This document shows, piece after piece, positions 46,834 to 55,678 of a stretch of DNA of 64,000 nt. The stretch covers positions 2,526,891 to 2,590,890 of the forward strand of contig NZ_VSSB01000001.1 of assembly GCF_008122505.1 (NCBI RefSeq). Reading direction: 5' to 3'. Positions within the stretch are counted from its first letter, which is position 1, and the number at the start of each line of letters is the position of its first letter. A model generated the notes under the pieces. That model searched no databases. It had not been told where the DNA came from and saw only the letters and a list, made by a program, of their open reading frames with translations. The translations under genes were made by a program, and so were the position numbers. The stretch is from Agromyces mariniharenae. GTDB lineage: Bacteria; Actinomycetota; Actinomycetes; Actinomycetales; Microbacteriaceae.

Positions 46834-46887
46834 GGAGCACACCGGCCCGGACGAGGGTTCGGACCGATCGAACGGAAGGATCCCCCG

Positions 46888-47175
46888 ATGGCGGATTTCG
46901 GCGCCTCCTACGGCGAGATGGAAGCGATGGCCAACAAGCTGAACGACGCGCGTGACGACATCCAGTCGCAGCTCGACCAGCTGAAGAACTCGGTGGACTC
47001 GCTGCTCGGCAACGACTTCAAGACGCAGCACGCGTCGGGCAAGTTCGGCCAGGGCTACGAGGAGCTCACCACCGGGCTCAAGAACGCGGTCGACGGCATC
47101 GGCGAGATGGGCGAGGCCCTCCGCGGCATGATGCAGGCGATCCAGGACCTCGACCAGCAGCTCGCGGGCCGCTGA
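46888..47175 (+). CDS. WXG100-like small secreted protein
   Basis: A 95-residue, two-helix protein of WXG100 size: helix 1 (~5-38), turn, helix 2 (~52-92). The turn reads LLGNDFKTQHASGKFGQGYE, so the Trp-X-Gly is replaced, although the position and the hydrophobic pattern match. GGAAGGATCCCCC precedes the ATG. It is the likely exported substrate or structural partner of the EssC-like motor. It is followed at once by a strong hairpin, suggesting high expression relative to downstream genes. Confidence 0.88.
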   Translation: MADFGASYGEMEAMANKLNDARDDIQSQLDQLKNSVDSLLGNDFKTQHASGKFGQGYEELTTGLKNAVDGIGEMGEALRGMMQAIQDLDQQLAGR

Positions 47176-47180
47176 CGCAT

Positions 47181-47214
47181 CGCACGGCGGGAGGGGTGAT
47201 CCTCCCGCCGTGCG
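47181..47214 (+). terminator. Hairpin after WXG100-like gene
   Basis: Perfect 14-bp stem (47181-47194 with 47201-47214) with GGTGAT loop, 5 bases after the stop. It is probably a partial terminator or a 3'-stabilising element, because the operon seems to continue. Confidence 0.8.
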
Positions 47215-47221
47215 TCGTCCC

Positions 47222-47248
47222 CGAGGCATCCGACGCGCGGATGCCTCG
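47222..47248 (+). terminator. Second intercistronic hairpin
   Basis: Perfect 11-bp stem (47222-47232 with 47238-47248) with ACGCG loop. Each arm contains the GGATGCC/GGCATCC word that is frequent throughout this region. Confidence 0.65.
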
Positions 47249-47289
47249 CCCCCACCCGTGAACACCGCACACGACCGAGGAGCCCGCTG

Positions 47290-47616
47290 GTGACCGACAT
47301 CCTGATCGAGTACTCCGTGCTGAACGAGCTCAACGGATCGCTGAAGCAGATCATCGTCGAGCTCGAGAAGGCCGAGGAGCGCGCCACGAGCCTCGAGGGC
47401 GACATCGGCGACCCCTACGGCCGCGACACGCTCCGCGAGGCGGCGGAGGAGTTCGAGGACGGCTGGGACGACCGTCGCGCCGCGCTCAAGGAGGACCTCA
47501 TGAAGATCCAGGAGCGCGTCGAGGCGACCGGCAAGGGCTGGGCCGAGTGGGACGCCGCCGCCGCCAAGGAACTCGCCGTCGAGGCGAACGAAGTCGACAC
47601 CATGCCCCGGGCCTGA
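47290..47616 (+). CDS. Small helical T7SS-associated protein
   Basis: A 108-residue helical protein (GTG start). The core is EYSVLNELNGSLKQIIVELE and LREAAEEFEDGWDDRRAALKE. A helix-turn-helix with a conserved Trp-Asp-Asp-Arg-Arg region is common in second small proteins of actinobacterial type VII loci, where they may chaperone or pair with substrates. No signal peptide. It is followed by the large substrate gene after 28 bases. Confidence 0.8.
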   Translation: MTDILIEYSVLNELNGSLKQIIVELEKAEERATSLEGDIGDPYGRDTLREAAEEFEDGWDDRRAALKEDLMKIQERVEATGKGWAEWDAAAAKELAVEANEVDTMPRA

Positions 47617-47644
47617 CCCCGAGATCACGAGGAGCACGAACCAG

Positions 47645-48886
47645 ATGGAGCCGTCACCCGCCGGGAACCCGATCGAGGTCGTCACCGGCAACGCCTTCGG
47701 CATCCGCACGCGCGGGCGTGCGATCGAGGACCTCGGCGACCAGATGATCGGCGCGGCCGGCGTCCTGCGGGCCATCGCCGACAACGGCGTGCCGCAGCAG
47801 GGCCTCTCGATCGACAAGATCAAGGAGGTCATCGGCGAGATCGACGGCGAGCTGAAGCTCGCCGGCGAGCGCTACAGGCCGTCGGGCACCGCGCTCGTGG
47901 CCTACGCCGACGCCCTCGACGGCGTGCAGCAGCAGATGCGCCTCATCGTGCCGCGCTGCCAGGACGCGTGGGACGACTACCAGGCCGCGCTCGGCCGCTA
48001 CGAGGACGCCAACCACCCGCTGCCGCCCGGCCAGGCCGGCACGCCGCCGGCCGGCGGCGGGCAGAGCCCCGAGCAGGAGGCGCACGACCGCGACATCCGG
48101 TCGGCACTGAACCGCGCGAACGACGCCTACGACGAGTTCCTCGCCGAGGCCCGCAGCTTCGACACGCAGTTCGAGACGTGGGAGGACGCGTTCGAGGCCG
48201 CCTCGAACGGCATCCGCGAGGCCACCGACGGCGGCATCTCCGACGGGTTCTGGGACGACGTCGACGGCTTCGTGGCCGGCGTGCTCGTCGTGCTGCAGTG
48301 GGCCGGGATCGTGCTCGCGGTGCTCGCGTTCGTCATCGGCGGTCCCATCATCGCGGCGCTCGGCGCGATCGTCGCCATCGCGACGCTCGCCATCACGATC
48401 TACCAGAAGGCCCGCGGCGACACGGGCTGGCTCGAGCTGGGACTCGCCATCGTGGGCGTCATCCCGTTCGGCAGCCTCGCCAAGTTCTCTGGCGGCTTCA
48501 AGCCCGGCATGACCGGCTTCCTCGACGACATGGTCGGCGGCCTCGGCACCTCGGGCAGCCGCGCGATCATCGGCAACGCCATCCGCCGGTTCCCCGACAC
48601 CTACGGCATCAGTCGCGCGTTCGGCGCCTCGCCGTTCACCTCGTTCGTCGCCGCCGCCCGCGGCGGGCACTCGGGCGCCGACATCGCGGCCCGCCTCATG
48701 GGCATCGGGTTCGGCGACGAGTCGACCCGCGCGATGTCGAACGGCTGGGGCGCGGCGGCCCACGTCTTCGGCCACTACGGTTGGGTGGTGAACTCCCCGC
48801 TGAACGCCGGCATGACGATCGCCGACGCGGTGGGCGACCTCTTCGAGAACGACGTCGAGACCTGGGAAGCCCAGCTCGCCGCGTGA
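47645..48886 (+). CDS. Putative type VII-dependent membrane/effector protein
   Basis: A 413-residue protein. The N-terminal ~200 residues are mostly helical (AIEDLGDQMIGAAGVLRAIA, YADALDGVQQQMRLIVPRCQ) with a Gly/Pro break at ~125-145, like the WXG/LXG-type leader domains of exported effectors. A hydrophobic hairpin (~215-255: GVLVVLQWAGIVLAVLAFVI, AALGAIVAIATLAITIY) and a further ~155 residues follow. No known toxin motif is seen, and no immunity gene is obvious. It is the likely main cargo or an envelope component of the system. Confidence 0.75.
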   Translation: MEPSPAGNPIEVVTGNAFGIRTRGRAIEDLGDQMIGAAGVLRAIADNGVPQQGLSIDKIKEVIGEIDGELKLAGERYRPSGTALVAYADALDGVQQQMRLIVPRCQDAWDDYQAALGRYEDANHPLPPGQAGTPPAGGGQSPEQEAHDRDIRSALNRANDAYDEFLAEARSFDTQFETWEDAFEAASNGIREATDGGISDGFWDDVDGFVAGVLVVLQWAGIVLAVLAFVIGGPIIAALGAIVAIATLAITIYQKARGDTGWLELGLAIVGVIPFGSLAKFSGGFKPGMTGFLDDMVGGLGTSGSRAIIGNAIRRFPDTYGISRAFGASPFTSFVAAARGGHSGADIAARLMGIGFGDESTRAMSNGWGAAAHVFGHYGWVVNSPLNAGMTIADAVGDLFENDVETWEAQLAA

Positions 48887-48915
48887 CCGACCCCATCCAC
48901 GACCGGAAGGCCGGT

Positions 48916-49530
48916 ATGAACCTGCGCGACGAGCTGCTGGGCACCGCCCGCCCCGTGCCCGAGTACAGCCTCGTCCTGCCCTCGGGCTGGGCCGAGTACG
49001 ACGCCACCGCCGAGTCGGAGCGCGAGCTCGTGCGGCTCGCGAGCACGCGGCTCCGGCAGCAGCACCGCCCCGACCTCGATGCGCAGCTGCGGGCGTTGAC
49101 CGGCCGGGCGTTCGCCGGCCTCCGCTCCGCGAACACGCACCGCATCTACCTCCAGACCGAGGCGTGGGCCGACGAGCTCGTGCTGCCGCTGTCGATCACG
49201 GCCGCGGTGCGCACGGCGCCCGGCGGCGGCACGCTCGACGGGGTCGTCGCCGAGCTCATCCGCGACGGCGCGACCTCGCTGCACGGCGACAAGCGCTTCG
49301 TCCGCTGGGAGCGCGACACCACCGTCGCGGTCGGCACCACGACCGTGGGTCAGCGCACGGCCGCCTACCTCACGCCGTTCCCCGACCGTCGTACGAAGGC
49401 GCTGCAGTTCACCGCCGTGGCCGTGCACCCCGTCGACGACCCGACCGAGGCGTGGCGCCCGGTGGTCGAGCGGATGCTGGAGCTCACCGACGCCGTCGTG
49501 AGCACGTTCGCGTGGCGGGCGGCCGCATGA
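48916..49530 (+). CDS. Hypothetical protein with PsbP/Mog1-like pattern
   Basis: A 204-residue protein. The ATG at 48916 has GGAAGG five bases upstream; a GTG at 48883 overlapping the previous stop is an alternative. The pattern YSLVLPSGWAEYD near the start and a repeated beta-strand end (ALQFTAVAVHP) recall LpqN/PsbP/Mog1-type domains, but no signal peptide is present. Its frame is coupled to the next gene by a four-base overlap. A role in type VII assembly or substrate recognition is inferred from position. Confidence 0.7.
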   Translation: MNLRDELLGTARPVPEYSLVLPSGWAEYDATAESERELVRLASTRLRQQHRPDLDAQLRALTGRAFAGLRSANTHRIYLQTEAWADELVLPLSITAAVRTAPGGGTLDGVVAELIRDGATSLHGDKRFVRWERDTTVAVGTTTVGQRTAAYLTPFPDRRTKALQFTAVAVHPVDDPTEAWRPVVERMLELTDAVVSTFAWRAAA

Positions 49531-50087
49531 GGCTCGACGTCGAGGTGGACGAGCGCTACTGGGCGCACCTCCCGGGCGAGTTCCCGTCGGACGGCTACGC
49601 CGACCGCGGCGCCTGGGAGCGCGACGTCGTGGCGCGGTACCTCGCGGTCCGGCCCGATGCCGACGACGCGACGCGGGCCGCTGCGGCCGACATCGCCGAG
49701 GCGGCGGTCGATGGCCTCATGCCCTCGGCGCTGTTCGGGCTCCTGTTCTGGCCGACCCGCCGGGCAGCGGCCGCGCTGCTGCACGTCGACCTCGCGCCGA
49801 CGCTCCGGCGGGGCGACGATCCCGTGCGGGAGCTCCTCGACGGCGTGCCCACCGCGCTGCCGCCCAGCGTCGACCCCGTCGAGGTGCCGGGGGTCGGCAG
49901 CGGCGTCGCCGTGCGGTTCGTGCTGCCGGCCGCACCGGGCGAGACGCCCGTCGCGGGCATCGGCTACGTGCTGTCGGGCCCGCGGGGATCGGTGCGCATC
50001 GTCTCGTCGCCGACCAGCACGACCATGGTCGGCATGCTCGACGCGCCGCTGCGCGAGCTCGTCGGCACGCTCCGCTTCGTCGCATGA
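49527..50087 (+). CDS. Hypothetical protein of the type VII-like locus
   Basis: A 186-residue soluble protein. A short N-terminal strand (MRLDVEVDERYWAHLPGEFP), a helical middle (~45-85) and a beta-rich end (GVAVRFVLPAAPGETPVAGI, VRIVSSPTSTTM) resemble the second half of the preceding protein, so the two may be related. The ATG overlaps the preceding stop, and the next gene overlaps its stop. The family is not recognised. Confidence 0.72.
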   Translation: MRLDVEVDERYWAHLPGEFPSDGYADRGAWERDVVARYLAVRPDADDATRAAAADIAEAAVDGLMPSALFGLLFWPTRRAAAALLHVDLAPTLRRGDDPVRELLDGVPTALPPSVDPVEVPGVGSGVAVRFVLPAAPGETPVAGIGYVLSGPRGSVRIVSSPTSTTMVGMLDAPLRELVGTLRFVA

Positions 50088-50881
50088 CCGAGCCGAGCGC
50101 CCCGGTGGCGGCCAGGCCCACCGCGAACGAGTACGCCCGAGCCGTGTCCGGCGATGCCGGGCGGTTCGACTGGACCGAGTTCGAGCGCAGCCTGCTCTCG
50201 CGGCGCGCCGACCTCCTCGCGCCGTGGGAGTCCGCGTTGCGCGACCTGCGCGCGCCGCGGCGTGCCTCCGCCTGGCGTGGGGCGGGCGTGTTCGTCCTGT
50301 CGATCGTGCCGTTCGTCGTGCCCGGGCTCCTCGTCATCGGCATCCGCACCGACCAGCCGCTCGCGGGCTGGCTCGCCGCCGCGCTCGTGCTCTCGCTGGC
50401 GCACGTCGTGTTCCGCCTCGTGCAGCTCCGCGCCGCGCGTCGCGGCGCCGCTCCCGACGCGCCGCAGGGCCTGGTGCTGGCCGGCGTGTCGGTCGCGTTC
50501 GCCGTGCTCGCCGCGGTGCTCGCGGCGCTCATCGCGATCCAGCGCCCGCAGCCGCTCGCCTTGCCGGCCGCCGCCGCCGCCGTCGCGATGGCCGCGGTCC
50601 TGGTGATCTGGGTCGTCGCCGAGCGCCGTCGCAGCCGTGCGGCCGGCACCGCGGATGCCGCGCCCGGCGACGCCGTGGGGGCGCTTCGCGCCGCGGTCGA
50701 CGGGCTCGCGCCGAACGACCGGGCCGCCATCGAGCGCGATCGCGACGGCGCGCTCGAGCTGCTCGTGCGCAACGGCGTCTGCTCCGACGCCGAGCGACGC
50801 GACGCCGCCGACGCACCGCTCGGCGGGATCGCGCGGTGGGCGTGGGCCGCCGGCCGCCGAGCCTCCGACGCGCGCGGCTGA
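50084..50881 (+). CDS. Membrane protein of the type VII-like locus
   Basis: A 265-residue protein with four hydrophobic helices (~68-90, ~96-118, ~135-155, ~163-180) and cytoplasmic ends. The N-terminal ~65 residues are acidic and basic mixed (FDWTEFERSLLSRRADLLAP), and the C-terminal ~75 are soluble. It overlaps the preceding gene. It could be the channel-side partner of the EssC-like ATPase, but it is not recognisably EccD or EsaA. Confidence 0.72.
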   Translation: MTEPSAPVAARPTANEYARAVSGDAGRFDWTEFERSLLSRRADLLAPWESALRDLRAPRRASAWRGAGVFVLSIVPFVVPGLLVIGIRTDQPLAGWLAAALVLSLAHVVFRLVQLRAARRGAAPDAPQGLVLAGVSVAFAVLAAVLAALIAIQRPQPLALPAAAAAVAMAAVLVIWVVAERRRSRAAGTADAAPGDAVGALRAAVDGLAPNDRAAIERDRDGALELLVRNGVCSDAERRDAADAPLGGIARWAWAAGRRASDARG

Positions 50882-50915
50882 CCGTCGTCGCGACGGTCGG
50901 CGTACGCTCGGAACG

Positions 50916-51392
50916 ATGGACCTCTCCCGTCGCAACGCCTGGGTCGTCGCCGCCTTCGCCGCCGCCCTGGACTTCGCCGCGATCGTGTGCGCGTGGGGGT
51001 TCGTGAGCCTGCTGACCGACGCCGATGTGATCGCGGCTCCCGATGCGGGCCTGTTCGTCGGGCCGGCGGCGGCCGGGGCATCCGTCGCGGCCGTGCTGCT
51101 CACGCTGGCGCACACGCTGCGGCGCCCCGAGCGGCAGCTGCCCAGCGTGCTCTTCTCGGCGATCTGGAGCTGGGTGGCGCTCGTCGTCGTGGCGACGGTC
51201 GGCTACGCGATCGCGACCGGGACGCTGCTCGCCGCGCTGCTCTTCGGCCTCGGGCTCGGCGTCACGTGGTTCGGGCTGCTCGTCCCGGCGCTCGCCGCCG
51301 TGGTCGCCTCGTTCGCGCTGCTCGTCGCACGCGGACGCTCGAGCGGCATGGCCCGCCCGCGGTGGCCGTGGGAGCGCGACGACGAGGAGTGA
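50916..51392 (+). CDS. Small four-helix membrane protein
   Basis: A 158-residue protein with four hydrophobic helices and an acidic, Trp-containing C-terminus (PRWPWERDDEE). It may be the DUF6121 family that I recall from Microbacteriaceae; this is uncertain. It closes the co-directional run and lies 34 bases after the preceding stop. Confidence 0.68.
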   Translation: MDLSRRNAWVVAAFAAALDFAAIVCAWGFVSLLTDADVIAAPDAGLFVGPAAAGASVAAVLLTLAHTLRRPERQLPSVLFSAIWSWVALVVVATVGYAIATGTLLAALLFGLGLGVTWFGLLVPALAAVVASFALLVARGRSSGMARPRWPWERDDEE

Positions 51393-51509
51393 CGAGCGCT
51401 CCGGGCTCGTCGACGACGGCCCCTGAGCTCGTCGACGGATGCCACGCGCGCCGCGCCATCCGGTCGCCGGATCGAGGGCCGCCGCGCGGTCGCGCAGTAT
51501 CGTGAACGC

Positions 51510-52163
51510 GTGGAGGGTTCGATCGAGGCGCGCGTGAGCCACGAGGTCGACCGATGGCTGGCGTGGTTGCCGAGGTGGCGGCCCGGCACGCATCGCGGTC
51601 GCGTGCGGCTCTGCACGCGCTGCTTCGGATCGCCCATCCTCGCCGCGGCCGGCCTCGACGTCGACGTCCCGCACCCCGTGCAGCACGCGTTCTCGATGCG
51701 CATGAAGGGGATCATCGACGGCGCGGTCGACGACTACACCGCGCGCAACCTGCCGATGCTGCACCGCGAGATCCGCCTCGCCGAGGAGCGCAAGGCGCGC
51801 CGGCCGTACCGCGCGGGCGAGGGCCTCGACCCCGAGTTCCTCGGGCTCGACCTCGACCCCGAGCCCGTGCCCGACCAGCCGTTCCTGTTCACCCTGACCG
51901 GCCTCGAGGCCGACACGGCGGCCGAGGCGAACGAGCCCGCGCCGCGCCCGTTCACGCCCGAGGAGAAGGAGGCGCTGCGCGAGGAGGTGCGCATGGCCGA
52001 CGAGTTCGCCAAGCAGCTCGGACGACGCATCTGCGTGGAGCTCGCCCAGCACCGCGAGCGGATCGGCGTGGCCGTGGTCGCCTACGTCGAGCCCCAGGTC
52101 GAGGAGCTGCTGGCCGACCTCGACCGCGAGCTCGACGCTCCGGGTTGGCCGGGAATGCCCTGA
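51510..52163 (+). CDS. Hypothetical protein with CxxC motif
   Basis: A 217-residue soluble protein. An N-terminal Arg/Trp-rich segment (VDRWLAWLPRWRPGTHRGRV) is followed by a Cys-X2-Cys (CTRC, ~35-38). The middle is helical (~70-110) and the C-terminal half (~150-210) is charged and helical. The start is GTG 51510. It lies upstream of the str operon and downstream of the type VII run. Function unknown. Confidence 0.65.
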   Translation: MEGSIEARVSHEVDRWLAWLPRWRPGTHRGRVRLCTRCFGSPILAAAGLDVDVPHPVQHAFSMRMKGIIDGAVDDYTARNLPMLHREIRLAEERKARRPYRAGEGLDPEFLGLDLDPEPVPDQPFLFTLTGLEADTAAEANEPAPRPFTPEEKEALREEVRMADEFAKQLGRRICVELAQHRERIGVAVVAYVEPQVEELLADLDRELDAPGWPGMP

Positions 52164-52261
52164 GAGCCGCCGACGTTGTATCAGGACGGTGGAGGTGCGC
52201 GAGCACCGGCCCCGCGGGTTCCGCCCTCGGAGAACGTGCCGCCCGCGGCATCCGTCGTCAT

Positions 52262-52518
52262 TTGACCGTGAGGTGACGCGGCATTACCATTGAGCGGGTG
52301 TGCGCGTTGACGCGCGCTTGAACCGTGCCCGCCGGCAGATCACGAGATCGACCGGCGGCACGTCTCCGGTTCGCACCAGAACGCACACGCCAGGGCACCC
52401 GACGGGTCGCCCCCACGGCATACCCACCACTCCAAGGCCCCGCAGCTCTGCGGTGCCGGTGGGTCGTGATGTGAATTCCATCAACCGCTGTCACCGTGCA
52501 GCACAACGAGGAGAAGCA
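52262..52518 (+). promoter_or_regulatory. str operon promoter and leader
   Basis: TTGACC (52262-52267), 17-base spacer, TACCAT (52285-52290) form a strong promoter. The ~220-base leader contains a G+C-rich hairpin (52325-52335 with 52352-52361, one bulge). It ends with CGAGGAG before the rpsL GTG. No gene is seen in the 355-base gap before rpsL. The leader may mediate translational feedback, as is known for str operons, but no S7 site is recognised. Confidence 0.75.
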
Positions 52519-52893
52519 GTGCCAACCATTCAGCAGTTGGTCCGCAAGGGTCGCTCGCCGAAGGTCACCAAGACCAAGGCTCCCGCCCTGAAGGCCAACC
52601 CCCAGCAGCGCGGCGTGTGCACGCGTGTGTACACCACCACCCCCAAGAAGCCGAACTCGGCGCTCCGCAAGGTCGCCCGTGTGAAGCTCTCGAACGGCAC
52701 CGAGGTGACCGCCTACATCCCCGGCGAGGGCCACAACCTGCAGGAGCATTCGATGGTGCTCGTCCGCGGCGGTCGTGTGAAGGACCTCCCCGGCGTGCGC
52801 TACAAGATCATCCGCGGCGCGCTCGACACGCAGGCCGTCAAGAACCGCAAGCAGGCTCGTAGCCGCTACGGCGCGAAGATGGAGAAGAAGTAA
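52519..52893 (+). CDS. rpsL: 30S ribosomal protein S12
   Basis: A 124-residue S12. It keeps the streptomycin-sensitive Lys43 ([14 protein letters not shown]) and Lys88 ([11 protein letters not shown]). The GTG start follows GAGGAG. It overlaps rpsG by one base (TAATG). Confidence 0.98.
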   Translation: MPTIQQLVRKGRSPKVTKTKAPALKANPQQRGVCTRVYTTTPKKPNSALRKVARVKLSNGTEVTAYIPGEGHNLQEHSMVLVRGGRVKDLPGVRYKIIRGALDTQAVKNRKQARSRYGAKMEKK

Positions 52894-53363
52894 TGCCTCG
52901 CAAGGGACCCGCTCCGAAGCGCCCCGTCGTCGCCGACCCCGTCTACGGCTCGCCGGTCGTCAGCCAGCTCGTCAACAAGATCCTGATCGACGGCAAGAAG
53001 GACCTCGCGCAGCGCATCGTCTACGAGGCGCTCGAGAACGTCGCGAACAAGTCCGGCCAGGACGCCGTCGCCACCCTGAAGAAGGCGCTCGACAACGTGC
53101 GCCCCACCCTCGAGGTGCGCTCGCGCCGCGTCGGCGGTTCGACCTACCAGGTCCCCGTCGAGGTCAAGCCGCACCGCGCCAACACCCTCGCCCTGCGCTG
53201 GCTCACGAGCTACGCGAAGGCCCGCCGCGAGAAGACGATGACCGAGCGTCTCACCAACGAGATCCTCGACGCGTCGAACGGCCTCGGTGCCGCCGTGAAG
53301 CGTCGCGAGGACACGCACAAGATGGCCGAGTCGAACCGCGCCTTCGCCCACTACCGCTGGTAG
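52893..53363 (+). CDS. rpsG: 30S ribosomal protein S7
   Basis: A 156-residue S7 ([20 protein letters not shown], the C-terminal NRAFAHYRW). It binds the 3' domain of 16S rRNA and is the usual translational repressor of the str operon. It overlaps rpsL and is separated from fusA by a hairpin. Confidence 0.98.
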   Translation: MPRKGPAPKRPVVADPVYGSPVVSQLVNKILIDGKKDLAQRIVYEALENVANKSGQDAVATLKKALDNVRPTLEVRSRRVGGSTYQVPVEVKPHRANTLALRWLTSYAKARREKTMTERLTNEILDASNGLGAAVKRREDTHKMAESNRAFAHYRW

Positions 53364-53370
53364 CAGGTGA

Positions 53371-53405
53371 GCGGATGCCGCGAGGCCCGCGCCCGCGGCA
53401 TCCGC
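53371..53405 (+). terminator. Intercistronic hairpin between rpsG and fusA
   Basis: Perfect 12-bp stem (53371-53382 with 53394-53405) with an 11-base loop, 7 bases after the rpsG stop. The arms are the GCGGATGCCGCG word and its reverse. It may act as a partial terminator or a processing site that alters the fusA ratio. Confidence 0.65.
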
Positions 53406-53448
53406 TGCACCAACCCCATCCGAACCTGAACTCCCCCGGAGGAACCCC

Positions 53449-55563
53449 GTGGCACTTGACGTGCTCACCGACCTGAGCAAGGTCCGCAACATCGGCATCA
53501 TGGCGCACATCGATGCCGGCAAGACCACCACCACCGAGCGCATCCTGTTCTACACGGGCGTCAACCACAAGATCGGCGAGACGCACGACGGCGCGTCGAC
53601 GACCGACTGGATGGAGCAGGAGAAGGAGCGCGGCATCACGATCACGTCGGCCGCCGTGACCTGCTTCTGGAACAAGAACCAGATCAACATCATCGACACG
53701 CCCGGCCACGTGGACTTCACGGTCGAGGTGGAGCGCTCGCTCCGCGTGCTCGACGGTGCAGTCGCCGTCTTCGACGGCAAGGAGGGCGTCGAGCCCCAGT
53801 CCGAGACCGTGTGGCGCCAGGCCGACAAGTACAACGTCCCCCGCATCTGCTTCGTCAACAAGATGGACAAGCTCGGCGCGGACTTCTACTTCACGGTCGA
53901 CACCATCGTCAGCCGCCTGGGCGCCAAGCCGCTCGTGCTGCAGCTGCCCATCGGCGCCGAGAACGACTTCGTCGGCGTCATCGACCTCATCGAGATGCGG
54001 GCCCTCGTCTGGCCCGGCGACGCCAAGGGCGACGTGACGATGGGTGCGAAGTACGAGATCCAGGAGATCCCGGCCGACCTCCAGGAGAAGGCAGAGGAGT
54101 ACCGCAACACGCTCCTCGAGACCGTCGCCGAGACCGACGACGCGCTGCTCGAGAAGTTCTTCGGCGGCGAGGAGCTCACGGTCGAGGAGATCAAGGGCGC
54201 GATCCGCAAGCTCACGGTCAACTCCGAGATCTACCCGGTGCTCTGCGGCTCGGCCTTCAAGAACCGCGGCGTGCAGCCCATGCTCGACGCCGTCATCGAC
54301 TACCTGCCGTCGCCGCTCGACGTGCCGGCGGTCGAGGGTCGCAACCCGCGCAACGAAGAGGAGATCATCGAGCGTCACCCCGACGCGAACGACCCCTTCG
54401 CCGCGCTCGCGTTCAAGGTCGCGGTGCACCCGTTCTTCGGTCGCCTCACCTACATCCGCGTGTACTCGGGCCACCTCGACTCCGGCGGCCAGGTCGTGAA
54501 CTCGACCAAGGGCAAGAAGGAGCGCATCGGCAAGATCTTCCAGATGCACGCCAACAAGGAGAACCCGGTCGACTCGGTCACCGCGGGCAACATCTACGCG
54601 GTCATCGGCCTCAAGGACACGACCACAGGCGACACCCTGTGCGACCCCGACAACCAGGTCGTGCTCGAGTCCATGACGTTCCCGGCCCCGGTCATCGAGG
54701 TCGCGATCGAGCCGAAGACCAAGGCCGACCAGGAGAAGCTGGGCACCGCGATCCAGAAGCTGGCCGAGGAGGACCCGACCTTCCGCACCGAGCTCAACCA
54801 GGAGACGGGCCAGACCGTCATCAAGGGCATGGGCGAGCTGCACCTCGACATCCTCGTCGACCGCATGAAGCGGGAGTTCAAGGTCGAGGCCAACGTCGGC
54901 AAGCCGCAGGTCGCGTACCGCGAGACCATCAAGCGCGCCGTCGAGAAGCACGACTACACCCACAAGAAGCAGACGGGTGGCTCGGGCCAGTTCGCGAAGA
55001 TCCAGTTCGCGCTTGAGCCCCTCGAGATCGAGGGCGACAAGACGTACGAGTTCGAGAACAAGGTCACCGGTGGCCGCGTCCCGCGCGAGTACATCCCCTC
55101 GGTGGACGCCGGCTTCCAGGACGCCATGCAGTACGGCATCCTCGCGGGCTACCCGATGGTGGGCGTCAAGGGCATCCTGCTCGACGGCGCCGCCCACGAC
55201 GTCGACTCCTCGGAGATGGCGTTCAAGATCGCCGGCTCGATGGGCTTCAAGGAGGCCGCTCGGAAGGCGAACCCGGTTCTGCTCGAGCCGCTCATGTCCG
55301 TCGAGGTGCGCACCCCTGAGGAGTACATGGGTGACGTCATCGGCGACCTGAACTCGCGTCGCGGTCAGATCCAGTCGATGGAGGACGCCGCCGGCGTGAA
55401 GGTCGTGCGCGCGCACGTCCCGCTCTCGGAGATGTTCGGGTACATCGGCGACCTGCGGTCGAAGACCTCGGGCCGTGCCGTGTACTCGATGGAGTTCGAG
55501 AGCTACGCGGAGGTCCCGAAGGCAGTCGCCGACGAGATCGTCCAGAAGAACAAGGGCGAATAG
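53449..55563 (+). CDS. fusA: Elongation factor G
   Basis: A 704-residue EF-G: G1 [14 protein letters not shown]3 DTPGHVDF, G4 NKMDKLGA, then domains II-V with [13 protein letters not shown] and the C-terminal [19 protein letters not shown]. It drives translocation. The GTG start follows GGAGGAA. Confidence 0.98.
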   Translation: MALDVLTDLSKVRNIGIMAHIDAGKTTTTERILFYTGVNHKIGETHDGASTTDWMEQEKERGITITSAAVTCFWNKNQINIIDTPGHVDFTVEVERSLRVLDGAVAVFDGKEGVEPQSETVWRQADKYNVPRICFVNKMDKLGADFYFTVDTIVSRLGAKPLVLQLPIGAENDFVGVIDLIEMRALVWPGDAKGDVTMGAKYEIQEIPADLQEKAEEYRNTLLETVAETDDALLEKFFGGEELTVEEIKGAIRKLTVNSEIYPVLCGSAFKNRGVQPMLDAVIDYLPSPLDVPAVEGRNPRNEEEIIERHPDANDPFAALAFKVAVHPFFGRLTYIRVYSGHLDSGGQVVNSTKGKKERIGKIFQMHANKENPVDSVTAGNIYAVIGLKDTTTGDTLCDPDNQVVLESMTFPAPVIEVAIEPKTKADQEKLGTAIQKLAEEDPTFRTELNQETGQTVIKGMGELHLDILVDRMKREFKVEANVGKPQVAYRETIKRAVEKHDYTHKKQTGGSGQFAKIQFALEPLEIEGDKTYEFENKVTGGRVPREYIPSVDAGFQDAMQYGILAGYPMVGVKGILLDGAAHDVDSSEMAFKIAGSMGFKEAARKANPVLLEPLMSVEVRTPEEYMGDVIGDLNSRRGQIQSMEDAAGVKVVRAHVPLSEMFGYIGDLRSKTSGRAVYSMEFESYAEVPKAVADEIVQKNKGE

Positions 55564-55678
55564 CCCTGGGAGCGCTGCCCGACCGGGTCGCGTAACATAA
55601 CAACACAACCCCCGTAGCCAACCGTGCGCAATCCAGCGCCCGGCGACGGCTGCATGAAAGTCCTGAGGAGGACCCACA

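Noticed and set aside
47645..48886. Polymorphic toxin domain in the putative type VII cargo
   Set aside because: No known toxin motif, deaminase, nuclease or ADP-ribosyltransferase signature, and no obvious immunity gene follows.
49527..50881. Possible EccB/EccD or EsaA identity for membrane proteins downstream of the EssC-like gene
   Set aside because: Helix number, length and motifs do not match those families by eye, so they were left as unknown.
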